Positions 28,519-36,411 of a DNA stretch of 64,000 nt are shown one piece after another. Location: NCBI RefSeq assembly GCF_018406605.1, contig NZ_AP024545.1, forward strand, positions 1,302,001 to 1,366,000. The letters are read 5' to 3'. This DNA comes from Noviluteimonas caseinilytica. Lineage in GTDB: Bacteria; Pseudomonadota; Gammaproteobacteria; Xanthomonadales; Xanthomonadaceae. Under the pieces are notes generated by a model that was not told the origin of the DNA, ran no database searches, and saw only the letters and a list, made by a program, of their open reading frames with translations. Made by a program: the position numbers and the translations under genes. The stretch's first letter is position 1; every line of letters begins with the position of its first letter.

Positions 28519-28832
28519 AATCACTATCAAGGACGGGCGTGATCTCTGCGTGCATTGGAATGGCAGCGTGCACAAGCGGGCCAAGTGATCACCAGATCAT
28601 GGGCGATTTCTTGTCCTCTCCCGGATGGGAAGGCCAAGCTCCGGAAATCACAGGGGTCACGAGAGGCGATGGGTGGGACGACGGCGCGGAAGTGCGGGTC
28701 TATTTCAAGCCGAGAACCTGCGCGACGAAATGCGAAGCCGCCTTTGCTTCCATGTCCTATCAGCAGCACGATGCAGGTAAATGGCGCTTGCTCTATAGGT
28801 CGCCACAGGGCAAAGCGTTTTCAACCGATTGA
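28515..28832 (+). CDS. Second small lipoprotein of the RHS operon
   Basis: A 105-residue protein with an N-terminal hydrophobic stretch ending GMAAC (Cys 19), a plausible lipoprotein signal. The mature region contains WDDGAEVRVYFKPRTCATKCEAAF with a CxxxC pair and KWRLLYRSPQGKAF. It overlaps the preceding gene by 4 nt, closing a four-gene coupled operon. No family recognised; it may be a second immunity or accessory protein. It converges with the rhomboid gene 20 nt later. Confidence 0.62.
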   Translation: MKSLSRTGVISACIGMAACTSGPSDHQIMGDFLSSPGWEGQAPEITGVTRGDGWDDGAEVRVYFKPRTCATKCEAAFASMSYQQHDAGKWRLLYRSPQGKAFSTD

Positions 28833-28852
28833 CGGTCGCGCGCCCGCGCCGC

Positions 28853-29509
28853 TCATTGCTCCGGCGGTTCTTCTTCAAATTCCCAGCTATACCGCTGCCG
28901 CGGCGCCGGCGGATCCACGTGCCGGAACAACACCGCCGAAACCACACCGCCGATCGCGCCTCCGAGATGCGACTGCCACGACACGCCGGGATCATGCGGC
29001 AACACCGCCACCAGCATCCCACCTGAAAACGTCAGCGCGATCATCGCCGCCGCCATCGATGCACGATCCCGTCGCAACAAGCCCAGCGCCACGACGAGGT
29101 ACGCCAAGCCCTGCACCACACCGCTCGCACCGAGGTGATGCGTGCCGACGTCACCCAGCCACCACGCGCCCAACCCGCTCGTGATCCACGCGATCGGGAT
29201 CGCGCGCACCGTCGCCTTCGGATACACGCTGCCGGCCAGCGTGCCGAGCAGCAGCAGCGCGAACGCATTCGACACCAGGTGATCCCACGAGCCGTGCAGC
29301 AGCGGCGCGCCCAGCACGCCGCGCAGTCCGGCCAGCGAATGCGGTGCCACGGCCCACGCACTCGCATCGAACGCGCCCTGCAGCAGGTACACCACCGTCA
29401 GCAATGCCACCGCCGCCGCGCTGCCGAAAAACGCCCGCCTGACCCGCCGCCGATCGCGCACGCGCTGGGCCAGGGGATCGTCGGGGAGGGCTTGGGTCGG
29501 CAGGTGCAT
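28853..29509 (-). CDS. Rhomboid-family intramembrane serine protease
   Basis: A 218-residue membrane protein with about six helices. The rhomboid Ser/His dyad is visible: GASGVVQG (Ser 129) in the fourth helix and WQSHLGGAIGG (His 181) in the sixth; HGSWDHLVSNAFALLLLG is the conserved helix 2 segment. Such proteases cleave within transmembrane segments; substrates are unknown. The start at 29509 gives a short cytosolic Arg-rich N-terminus. A Glu-rich C-terminal tail (SWEFEEEPPEQ) is unusual. Divergent from the rRNA methyltransferase gene. Confidence 0.92.
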   Translation of the reverse strand: MHLPTQALPDDPLAQRVRDRRRVRRAFFGSAAAVALLTVVYLLQGAFDASAWAVAPHSLAGLRGVLGAPLLHGSWDHLVSNAFALLLLGTLAGSVYPKATVRAIPIAWITSGLGAWWLGDVGTHHLGASGVVQGLAYLVVALGLLRRDRASMAAAMIALTFSGGMLVAVLPHDPGVSWQSHLGGAIGGVVSAVLFRHVDPPAPRQRYSWEFEEEPPEQ

Positions 29510-29570
29510 GGCAGGGGGATGGCGGCGATTTCGCGCGGGACAAGTGGCCGCCGCGTAAACTTGCGCCCCT

Positions 29571-30743
29571 ATGGACGCCCCCGCCCCCACCGTCGTCCGC
29601 CTGCGCAATGCATGGCGGTCCTCCCACCCGTGGATCTTCCAGAAGCTGGTCGAGAAGCCCGCCGTGCGGCCCAAGCCCGGCAGCATCGTCGACGTGGTCG
29701 GCGTGGACGACGAATGGATCGGCCGCGGTTTCTACAACGGCCACTCGCGCATCGCGGTGCGCATCCTGGAAACCGACCGATCGGTCGCCGTCGACCAGGC
29801 CTGGTTTTCGCGCAAGATCGCCGCGGCCGTGGGCCTGCGCCGCGAACTGCTGAAGCTCGACGCCGTCAGCGACGCCTGGCGCGTCGTGCACTCGGAGGGC
29901 GACGGCCTCAGCGGCCTCGTCGTGGACCGTTACGCAGACCTGCTGGTCGTCCAGTTCTTCAGCGCCGGCATGTTCCGCCACCGCGAATGGATCTACGAGG
30001 CGCTGCGCGAACAGTTCCCGGGCTGCCGCTTCCATTCCTTCGCCGACGAACACGTGCAGAAGCAGGAAAGCTTCGACTACCGCGGCAGCGAGCCCGCCGC
30101 GCCCGCGATCATCACCGAACACGGCATCCGCTTCCGCGCCGACCCCGCGGGCGCGCACAAGACCGGGTTCTTCGCCGACCAGCGCGAGAACCGCGAGTGG
30201 CTGTCGCACCTGTGCGCCGGCCAGCGCGTGCTGGACTTGTGCTGCAACACCGGCGGTTTCGCGGTGTACGCGGCCGCGCGCGGTGCGTCGGAAGTGATCG
30301 GCATCGACATCGACAACGACGTCCTCGACATCGCCAAGGGCAACGCGAAGCTCAACGACGTGCGCCCGCGCTTCGTGCAGGCCGACATCTTTCCGTGGCT
30401 GCGCGATGCCTCGAACAACGGCGAACGCTTCGACGTGGTGATCCTGGACCCGGCCAAGATGACGCGCGACCCCGACCAGGTGATCCCCGCGCTCAAGAAG
30501 TACCTCGACATGAACAAGCTGGCCATGAGCGTGGTGAAGCCGGGCGGCCTGTTCGCCACGTTCTCGTGCACGGGCCTGGTGAGCGAAGAGCAATTCCTCG
30601 ACATGCTCCGGCGCGCGGCGTTCTACGCCAACCGCACGGTGCAGGTGCTGAAGGTCTCCGGCGCGGGCGCCGACCATCCGTTCCTGGCGCAGGCCCAGGA
30701 ATCGCGTTACCTCAAGGCGGTGTTCTGTCGCGTCCTCGATTGA
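29571..30743 (+). CDS. rlmI: 23S rRNA (cytosine) methyltransferase, RlmI type
   Basis: This 390-residue protein has an N-terminal PUA domain (about residues 1-75, HPWIFQKLVEKP) and a Rossmann methyltransferase domain with LDLCCNTGGFAVYAA and IGIDIDND. The layout matches RlmI, which makes m5C1962 in 23S rRNA. Two motifs differ from the E. coli enzyme: DPAKM replaces DPPxF at motif IV and FSCTG carries the single cysteine expected for the m5C nucleophile region, so the modified position is inferred. Probably followed by rmuC in the same direction. Confidence 0.86.
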   Translation: MDAPAPTVVRLRNAWRSSHPWIFQKLVEKPAVRPKPGSIVDVVGVDDEWIGRGFYNGHSRIAVRILETDRSVAVDQAWFSRKIAAAVGLRRELLKLDAVSDAWRVVHSEGDGLSGLVVDRYADLLVVQFFSAGMFRHREWIYEALREQFPGCRFHSFADEHVQKQESFDYRGSEPAAPAIITEHGIRFRADPAGAHKTGFFADQRENREWLSHLCAGQRVLDLCCNTGGFAVYAAARGASEVIGIDIDNDVLDIAKGNAKLNDVRPRFVQADIFPWLRDASNNGERFDVVILDPAKMTRDPDQVIPALKKYLDMNKLAMSVVKPGGLFATFSCTGLVSEEQFLDMLRRAAFYANRTVQVLKVSGAGADHPFLAQAQESRYLKAVFCRVLD

Positions 30744-30806
30744 GTCGCAGCCGGTGCGACGCGTGGAGCGCATACACTGCCCACGCCGAACCGGAGGACT
30801 TCGCCC

Positions 30807-32153
30807 ATGACCGCAACCCTGATCCTGGCCTGCGTCCTGGCGCTGGTGGCCGGCATCGCCGCGGGTGTGTGGCTGCGCCGGCCGAAGGGCGACGCGATGG
30901 ACGTCGCGGTCCGCGCCGCCACGCTGGAAGGCGAACTGCAGGCGCGCATCGGCGAACGCGATGCGCTGCAGAAGGAACTCGCGCTCCTGCGCGAACGCGC
31001 GCACGACGACGCCACCGCCCTGGCCCGCGCCCGCGCCGAGGCTGAACAGGCCAACCGCGCGCGCGCCGAAACCGAAGCCTTCGTGCGCAACGCGCAGGAA
31101 CACCTCTCCGCCAAGTTCACCGAACTGGCCACCAAGGCCTTCGACGAACGCGGCAAGAAGTTCGAACACGACGTGCGCCTGGCCACCGGCCAGTCGAAGT
31201 CCGACATCGAATTGATGCTCAAGCCCTTCGCCGACCAGCTCGGCACCTTCCGCCAGCGCATCGACACGGTGTACGGCGAGGAAGCGAAGGAGCGTTCGGC
31301 GCTGCTGGGCGCGGTGCAGGAACTCAAGACGCTCAACCAGGACATGGCCTCGCAGGCCTCGGCGCTCACGCGCGCGCTGAAGGGCAACGCGAAGGTCCGC
31401 GGCGACTGGGGCGAGCTGATGCTCGAGAACGTGCTGCGCAGCTCGGGCCTGGAAGACGGCGTGCATTTCGATCGCCAGCAGACCAGCACCGACGAGGAAG
31501 GCCGCCGCCTGCGCCCCGACGTGATCGTGCGCCTGCCGGACGACCGCCGCATCGTGGTCGACAGCAAGGTCAACCTGGTGGCGTGGGAGGAGGCGATGAA
31601 CGCCGAGACCCCGGAAGCGCAGCAGGAGGCGATGCGTCGCCACGCCGTGGCGCTGCGCATGCACGTCCGCGACCTGGCCGAGCGCAACTATCCCAAGTCC
31701 GTCGGCGAATCCGCGCTCGACGTCACCATCGCGTTCGTGCCGATCGAAGGCGCGCTTGCCGGCGCGCTCGGGTTCGACACCACGCTGCAGGCCGATGCCT
31801 TCGCCAAGGGCGTGGCCTTCGCGTCACCCAATACGTTGATGGCCGTGCTGCGCGTGGTCGATCGCGTGTGGACGCGCGACAAGCTGCAGAAGCAGGCGCT
31901 GGAGATCAGCAAGACCGGCGGCCTGCTGCTGGATTCGGTGATCAACTTCCTGACCGATTTCGCGTCCGTCGGCGCGAGCCTCGACGGCGCGGCGAAGGCC
32001 TACAAGTCCGCGCGCGATCGCCTGGAGGATTCGGCGCAGGCGGTCATCCCGCGTGCGCGGCGCCTGGTGGAGCTCGGAGTGAAGAGCCGCAAGAAGCTGC
32101 CCGAGGCCCTGGTGCCGGACGAATTGGAATTCGACGAATCGCCGGACGCCTGA
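30807..32153 (+). CDS. rmuC: DNA recombination protein RmuC
   Basis: This 448-residue protein has a membrane-anchor helix (TLILACVLALVAGIAAGVWL), a long coiled-coil region about residues 35-190 rich in Ala, Glu and Arg, and the RmuC nuclease-like domain (GDWGELMLENVLRSSGL, RPDVIVRLPDDRRIVVDSKV, NYPKSVGESALDVTIAFVPIEGA in parts). It limits inversions at short repeats in E. coli. Its stop is 3 nt from the mlaA stop on the opposite strand. Confidence 0.94.
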   Translation: MTATLILACVLALVAGIAAGVWLRRPKGDAMDVAVRAATLEGELQARIGERDALQKELALLRERAHDDATALARARAEAEQANRARAETEAFVRNAQEHLSAKFTELATKAFDERGKKFEHDVRLATGQSKSDIELMLKPFADQLGTFRQRIDTVYGEEAKERSALLGAVQELKTLNQDMASQASALTRALKGNAKVRGDWGELMLENVLRSSGLEDGVHFDRQQTSTDEEGRRLRPDVIVRLPDDRRIVVDSKVNLVAWEEAMNAETPEAQQEAMRRHAVALRMHVRDLAERNYPKSVGESALDVTIAFVPIEGALAGALGFDTTLQADAFAKGVAFASPNTLMAVLRVVDRVWTRDKLQKQALEISKTGGLLLDSVINFLTDFASVGASLDGAAKAYKSARDRLEDSAQAVIPRARRLVELGVKSRKKLPEALVPDELEFDESPDA

Positions 32154-32156
32154 GCG

Positions 32157-33131
32157 TCAGCCGCCGTCCATCGGCGTGACCGGGATGGCATCGATCGGCA
32201 CGATCGGGTTGTCCTGGTCGTCCTGCAGGTAATCCGGCAACTCGCCCGAGTCCTGCTGGCGATCGCCGAAGATCTGGTAGTTGCGGCGCTGCAGCCATGC
32301 GTCGCGCAGCAGCGAGTAATCGTCCGTCGCGCCCTCGCGCATGCTGTCGAGCGACAACAACTGCGTGCGCACGTCGACCAGTTGCAGGCCCTGCAGGAAG
32401 ATGCGGCTGCGGTCCAGTTCGATGGAGCGCAACGGCGACAGCGGCGAATCGCCGACCATGCCGAACACATCGCGCACCGTGCGCGGCCCGAACAGCGGCA
32501 GTTCGAGGTAACGCGAACGCTCCCAGCCCCACACGCCGAGCGTCTGGCCGAAGTCTTCGCTGCGATACGGGATCTTGGCCGCGGTGGCCGGATCGAAGAT
32601 GCCGCCGAGGCCCAGCGTGGAATTGAGCACGAAGCGGCCGAGCGCCTGGCCGGCCTGCTTCGGCTTGCCCTGCAGCAGCGCATTGATCGCGCTCAGCGGC
32701 TGGGCGAGGTTGGCGAAGAAATTGCTGACGCCCAGGCGCACGGGGCGCGGCACGGCCGCGACGTACGTTTTCGCGAGCGGCTTGGCGATGCGCTTGTCCA
32801 CGACTTCGTTGAAGCCGTGCATCTTGCGGTTGAAGGATTCCCACGGATCGTAGGATTCCGGCAGCTGCGCGGGCGTGGGCAACGTCGGGTCGTTGTACTG
32901 ACCCTCGGAGCCGTAGATCGCTTCGTAATCCTGCTCGGCCTGCGTCTGTTCGGCGGCGGCCGGCGGCGCGACCTGCGGCGACGCTTCGACGGAAACGGCC
33001 GGTGCGGGCATCACCGTCGTGGCCGCTGCCGGTTGCGCGTCGGTGGATTGGGCGAACACCTGTCCCGCGCAGAGCGCAAGCGACAGCGTTACGGCCAGGC
33101 GCGTGAAAGAGGGGGGAGCCGTGCGTTCCAT
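32157..33131 (-). CDS. mlaA: MlaA family outer-membrane phospholipid removal protein
   Basis: This 324-residue protein matches MlaA (VacJ): DPWESFNRKMHGFNEVVD, the amphipathic donut segments (FFANLAQPLSAINALLQGK), NSTLGLGGIFDPAT, and YLELPLFGPRTVRDVFG. It removes misplaced phospholipids from the outer membrane with OmpC-type porins and passes them to MlaC. Family members are usually lipoproteins, but the signal reads LSLALCAGQVFAQS: a good SPase I site (VFA-Q), with a cysteine preceded by Leu, a poor lipobox. The N-terminus also carries a Pro/Ala linker. Downstream end of the mlaFEDCB-mlaA run. Confidence 0.93.
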   Translation of the reverse strand: MERTAPPSFTRLAVTLSLALCAGQVFAQSTDAQPAAATTVMPAPAVSVEASPQVAPPAAAEQTQAEQDYEAIYGSEGQYNDPTLPTPAQLPESYDPWESFNRKMHGFNEVVDKRIAKPLAKTYVAAVPRPVRLGVSNFFANLAQPLSAINALLQGKPKQAGQALGRFVLNSTLGLGGIFDPATAAKIPYRSEDFGQTLGVWGWERSRYLELPLFGPRTVRDVFGMVGDSPLSPLRSIELDRSRIFLQGLQLVDVRTQLLSLDSMREGATDDYSLLRDAWLQRRNYQIFGDRQQDSGELPDYLQDDQDNPIVPIDAIPVTPMDGG

Positions 33132-33148
33132 GCGAGGCAGTTTACCGG

Positions 33149-33451
33149 TCAGGCGGAGGCGAATCCGAGGCCCGCATCGAGCCGATAGGCGTCCCGGAGG
33201 GCAGAAAGCCCCGGCGGATCGCCGGTCACCACGACGCCGTTGCCGGCGCGGGCCGCGAGGGCGGCCAGGAGCGCGAGCCCCGCGCTGTCCACCGAGGTGG
33301 TGCCGCCAAGGTCGAAGCGGCGCACGCCGGACAGCTGGGCCAGCGCGCGCGCCCACAACGCAGCGACCGCCACGCGCGACAACGCACCGGTGAACACCAG
33401 TGCGTCGCCATCGCGCGCCACGCCGGCGCCGTTGTCGGCGGGGGTGCGCAT
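33149..33451 (-). CDS. mlaB: MlaB-type STAS domain protein
   Basis: A 100-residue STAS-domain protein with RRFDLGGTTSVDSAGLALLAAL, the conserved loop with SVDSAG. It binds the MlaF ATPase and stabilises the MlaFEDB transporter. The start ATG at 33451 shares one base with the mlaC stop. Short N-terminal extension and Ala-rich helices are typical. Confidence 0.9.
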   Translation of the reverse strand: MRTPADNGAGVARDGDALVFTGALSRVAVAALWARALAQLSGVRRFDLGGTTSVDSAGLALLAALAARAGNGVVVTGDPPGLSALRDAYRLDAGLGFASA

Positions 33452-34146
33452 TACTGCTTGGCGTCGGGCTGCACGCGGCCGGCGCGGAGGTCGGCTGCGA
33501 CCTGCTTGATCGACTTGGTGCTCAGCGGCGCATCGAACTGGCTGCGGAAGGTCTGCACGAACGACACGCCTTCCACCATCACGTCAAACACCTGCCACTT
33601 CGTGCCGGTCTTGCGCATCAGGTAATCGACCGGCGTGGTCTGGCCGCCCGCGCGCAGGAACTCGCTGGACACCTTGACGATCGCGCCGTTGCGCAGCGGC
33701 GTCTCGGACTTCACGCGGACCTTCAGGCCCGTGTCGAAGTTGATCAGCGCCGAGCCGTAACGCGCCATCAGGCTGTCGGCGAGCGCGTCGGCGAAATCCT
33801 TGACGTCGGCATCCGACGCACCGCGGCCGTGGCGGCCGAGCACCAGGCGCGCCGCGTAGTCGCGGTCGAACATCTGGTTGAACTCGCTCGAGATGAACTT
33901 GTCGAGCGCGGCCGGGTTCTTCTTGAATTCGTCGCGGCGCTTTTCGAGCGTGGCGACGATGCGCGTGCTGTTGTCGAGCACCTGCGCGCTGGGCGTGTTG
34001 CGCAGCGTCGCACCGGCGACCGCGGCCTGGGCATGCGACAGCGACGGCACGGCGAGCACGAGCGTGGTCGCGATGGCGGCGGCGACGAGGGTCTGGTTGA
34101 TCAAGCGGCGCGGGGACACGCGCGCGGCGGACTGGGATCGTTTCAT
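33451..34146 (-). CDS. mlaC: MlaC, periplasmic phospholipid carrier
   Basis: A 231-residue protein with a signal peptide (MKRSQSAARVSPRRL then TLVAAAIATTLVLAVPSLSHA) and the MlaC fold: FKKNPAALDKFISSEFNQMFDRDYAARLVLGRHGR, then VDYLMRKTGTKWQVFDVMVEGVSFVQTFRSQF near the end (in parts). It carries lipid between MlaA and the inner-membrane complex. The ATG at 34146 overlaps the mlaD stop by 4 nt. Confidence 0.94.
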   Translation of the reverse strand: MKRSQSAARVSPRRLINQTLVAAAIATTLVLAVPSLSHAQAAVAGATLRNTPSAQVLDNSTRIVATLEKRRDEFKKNPAALDKFISSEFNQMFDRDYAARLVLGRHGRGASDADVKDFADALADSLMARYGSALINFDTGLKVRVKSETPLRNGAIVKVSSEFLRAGGQTTPVDYLMRKTGTKWQVFDVMVEGVSFVQTFRSQFDAPLSTKSIKQVAADLRAGRVQPDAKQ

Positions 34147-34688
34147 CGCGTGGGTTCCGTGGTGGCTTCGGGGGAGGGAACGTCGGTGGTGGCGGGTGCG
34201 GCGGCGGCATCGGCCGGGGCGGCCGGCTTGTCGGCGCCGGAGAACATGTACTTGCCGACCAGCTGCATGAGGTCGACCGCGCTCTGCGTCAAGGTGATCT
34301 CGTCGCCGGGCTTCAGGGTTTCGACATCCCCGCCGGGGCTGAGGCCGACGTAGCTTTCGCCCAGCAGGCCCGCCGTGAAGATGCCCGCCGACGTATCGGC
34401 CGGCAGATCCTTGTACTTGCCGTCGATCGACAGCGTGACGATCGAATCGAACTTCTGCGGATCGAGCGACACATCGGACACCTGCCCGACGATCACGCCG
34501 CCGATCTTCACCGGCGCCGAGACGCGCAGCTGGCCGATGGTGGAGAAGCGCGCCTTCAGCGGATAGCTATCGCCGCCGAAGCCGAACTTGCCGTTGGTGG
34601 AAGCGAGGGCCAGGACCAGCACGCTGGCGAGCGCCAGCAGCAGGAATGCGCCGACCGCGAATTCGAGACGGGGACCACGCATGGCCAT
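34143..34688 (-). CDS. mlaD: MlaD, MCE-domain subunit of the phospholipid transporter
   Basis: A 181-residue protein with one N-terminal transmembrane helix (LEFAVGAFLLLALASVLVLALAS) and an MCE domain about residues 40-140 (YPLKARFSTIGQLRVSAPVKIGGVIVGQV, FTAGLLGESYVGLSPG, in parts). MlaD forms the hexameric periplasmic ring. The C-terminal 40 residues form an Ala/Pro/Thr linker tail. The start ATG at 34688 shares a base with the mlaE stop (TGATG). Confidence 0.94.
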   Translation of the reverse strand: MAMRGPRLEFAVGAFLLLALASVLVLALASTNGKFGFGGDSYPLKARFSTIGQLRVSAPVKIGGVIVGQVSDVSLDPQKFDSIVTLSIDGKYKDLPADTSAGIFTAGLLGESYVGLSPGGDVETLKPGDEITLTQSAVDLMQLVGKYMFSGADKPAAPADAAAAPATTDVPSPEATTEPTR

Positions 34689-35440
34689 CAACTCCTGAAC
34701 AACAGGGCGGAAAGGACGAAATTGAACATCAGCACCAGCAGCGACGCATTGACGACCGCGCGGGTGGTGGCAATCGAGGTGCCCTCGATCGTCGGTTCGG
34801 CATGGAAGCCGACGTACGCGGCCACGAGGGCGGACACGCCGCCGAACACGGCGGCCTTGAAGAACGCGACGAGGAAGTCGTCGTGGAAATCCACGCTGTC
34901 CTTCATCGTCTGCCAGAACGTGCCGCCGTCGATGCCGATCACGTGCACCGCTTCGAAATAGCCGGCGGTGATCGCAAGGCTCACGAAGAACGCGGTGAGC
35001 AGCGGCACGCACAGCACCGCGGCCCAGAAGCGCGGCGCGACGGTCTTGGCCACCGGGTCGATCGCCATCAGGCCGAGCGCGGTGATCTGGTCGGTCGCGC
35101 GCATCAGGCCCAGTTCGGCCGCGATCGACGAACCGGCGCGGCCGATGAACAGCAATGCCGTGAGCACCGGCCCGAGTTCGCGATACAGGCCCAGGCCGAG
35201 CAGCGCGCTCACCTGGCCCGTGGCGCCGTAGGTTTCCAGCGCGCGATAGCCGAGCAGCGTGACCGACAGGCCCACGAACGCCCCGCCCGCCGCCACGATG
35301 GGCAACGAGCGCGCACCGATCTTGTAGATCTCCTTCACCAGCTCGGCGAAGAAATCCCGCGTCGGCGTGGAGGCGCGGAACACCGAAAGCGCGAACAGGC
35401 CGGCGGCGCCGAGCCCGCGGGTGGCGGCGACGAAGGGCAT
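34688..35440 (-). CDS. mlaE: MlaE, permease subunit of the phospholipid transporter
   Basis: A 250-residue integral membrane protein with about five to six helices and the family motifs FVGLSVTLLGYRALE, GRAGSSIAAELGLM and DPVAKTVAPRFWA. It forms the membrane channel of MlaFEDB. Starts within the mlaF stop (ATG 35440, TGA), so translation is coupled. Confidence 0.95.
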   Translation of the reverse strand: MPFVAATRGLGAAGLFALSVFRASTPTRDFFAELVKEIYKIGARSLPIVAAGGAFVGLSVTLLGYRALETYGATGQVSALLGLGLYRELGPVLTALLFIGRAGSSIAAELGLMRATDQITALGLMAIDPVAKTVAPRFWAAVLCVPLLTAFFVSLAITAGYFEAVHVIGIDGGTFWQTMKDSVDFHDDFLVAFFKAAVFGGVSALVAAYVGFHAEPTIEGTSIATTRAVVNASLLVLMFNFVLSALLFRS

Positions 35441-36231
35441 CAGGCGGCCTCCGGCGCGCGCGCCGTCGTGTCGAAGGGAATCGGACCGTCGGGCTGGCCG
35501 TCCAGGAACTGGCGCACCAGCGGATCCTGCGAGGCCGCCAATTCCGCCGGCGTGCCGGTGAAGACGATGCGGCCGTTCGCGATCACGATCGCGTGGTCGG
35601 CCACCGGCATGGTTTCGTGCACGTGGTGCGTGACCACGATGCTGGTCAGGCCGAGCGTGTCGTTGAGGCGGCGCACCAGGCTCATGACCACGCCGCTGGC
35701 GATCGGGTCCAGGCCCGTCAGCGGTTCGTCGTAGATCATCAGCGGCGGATCCAGCGCCAGCGCGCGGGCGAGTGCGACGCGGCGGGCCATGCCGCCGGAC
35801 AGCTCGCGCGGATACAGGTCGGCCGCGGCGCGCAGGCCGACGGCGTGCAGCTTCATTTCGACGAGGCTGCGGATCACCGCATCGGGCAGGTCGGTGTGCG
35901 TGCGCAGCGGCAGCGCGACGTTTTCCGCCGCGGTCATGTCCGTGAGCAGGCCGTTGCCCTGCAGCAGCACGCCCAGCCGCTTGCGCATCGACAGCAACGC
36001 TTTCTGCTGGCGCGGGACGGGCTCGCCGAAGATTTCCACGCTGCCGGCCGCCGGGACCAGTTCGCCGGTCAGCGCCGCGAGCAGCGTGGACTTGCCGCTG
36101 CCCGACGGGCCGAGCACCGCGGTCACGCCGCCGCGCGGCACCACCAGCGTGACGTCGTGCAGCACGGTGCGACCGCCGCGTTCGAGGCGGACATCGGTGA
36201 CGCGGACGGCGGGCGTGTCTGGATCGGTCAC
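35440..36231 (-). CDS. mlaF: MlaF, ATPase subunit of the phospholipid transporter
   Basis: A 263-residue ABC ATPase with Walker A GPSGSGKST (41-49), the Q-loop in LLQGNGLL, signature ELSGGMARR and Walker B LMIYDEPLTGLDP. It starts at a GTG (36231): MTDPDTPAVRVTDV, with no closer ATG in frame giving the expected N-terminus. It powers retrograde phospholipid transport. Faces recC across 180 nt that should contain both promoters; I found no convincing -10/-35 pair. Confidence 0.94.
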   Translation of the reverse strand: MTDPDTPAVRVTDVRLERGGRTVLHDVTLVVPRGGVTAVLGPSGSGKSTLLAALTGELVPAAGSVEIFGEPVPRQQKALLSMRKRLGVLLQGNGLLTDMTAAENVALPLRTHTDLPDAVIRSLVEMKLHAVGLRAAADLYPRELSGGMARRVALARALALDPPLMIYDEPLTGLDPIASGVVMSLVRRLNDTLGLTSIVVTHHVHETMPVADHAIVIANGRIVFTGTPAELAASQDPLVRQFLDGQPDGPIPFDTTARAPEAA

Positions 36232-36411
36232 GGGCGGGTCTTCGGGGGCGGATCGGGGGATCGCGAAAAAGCGCGGCAGCTTGGCGCCCGGGCGCTGAAT
36301 GGCGGTTAGCGCTTGCGGCGGCGCGAGCGGGCGGATTGTCGCAGGTCTGCTTTCGGCCGGCCGCTTCGGCATGTCTCGGCGAGTGCGACACGCGTCCGGC
36401 ATCATGCCCCG

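Noticed and set aside
23118..28832. Type VI secretion-associated Rhs
   Set aside because: No PAAR, VgrG, Hcp or EagR-like gene is near and both proteins have Sec signals.
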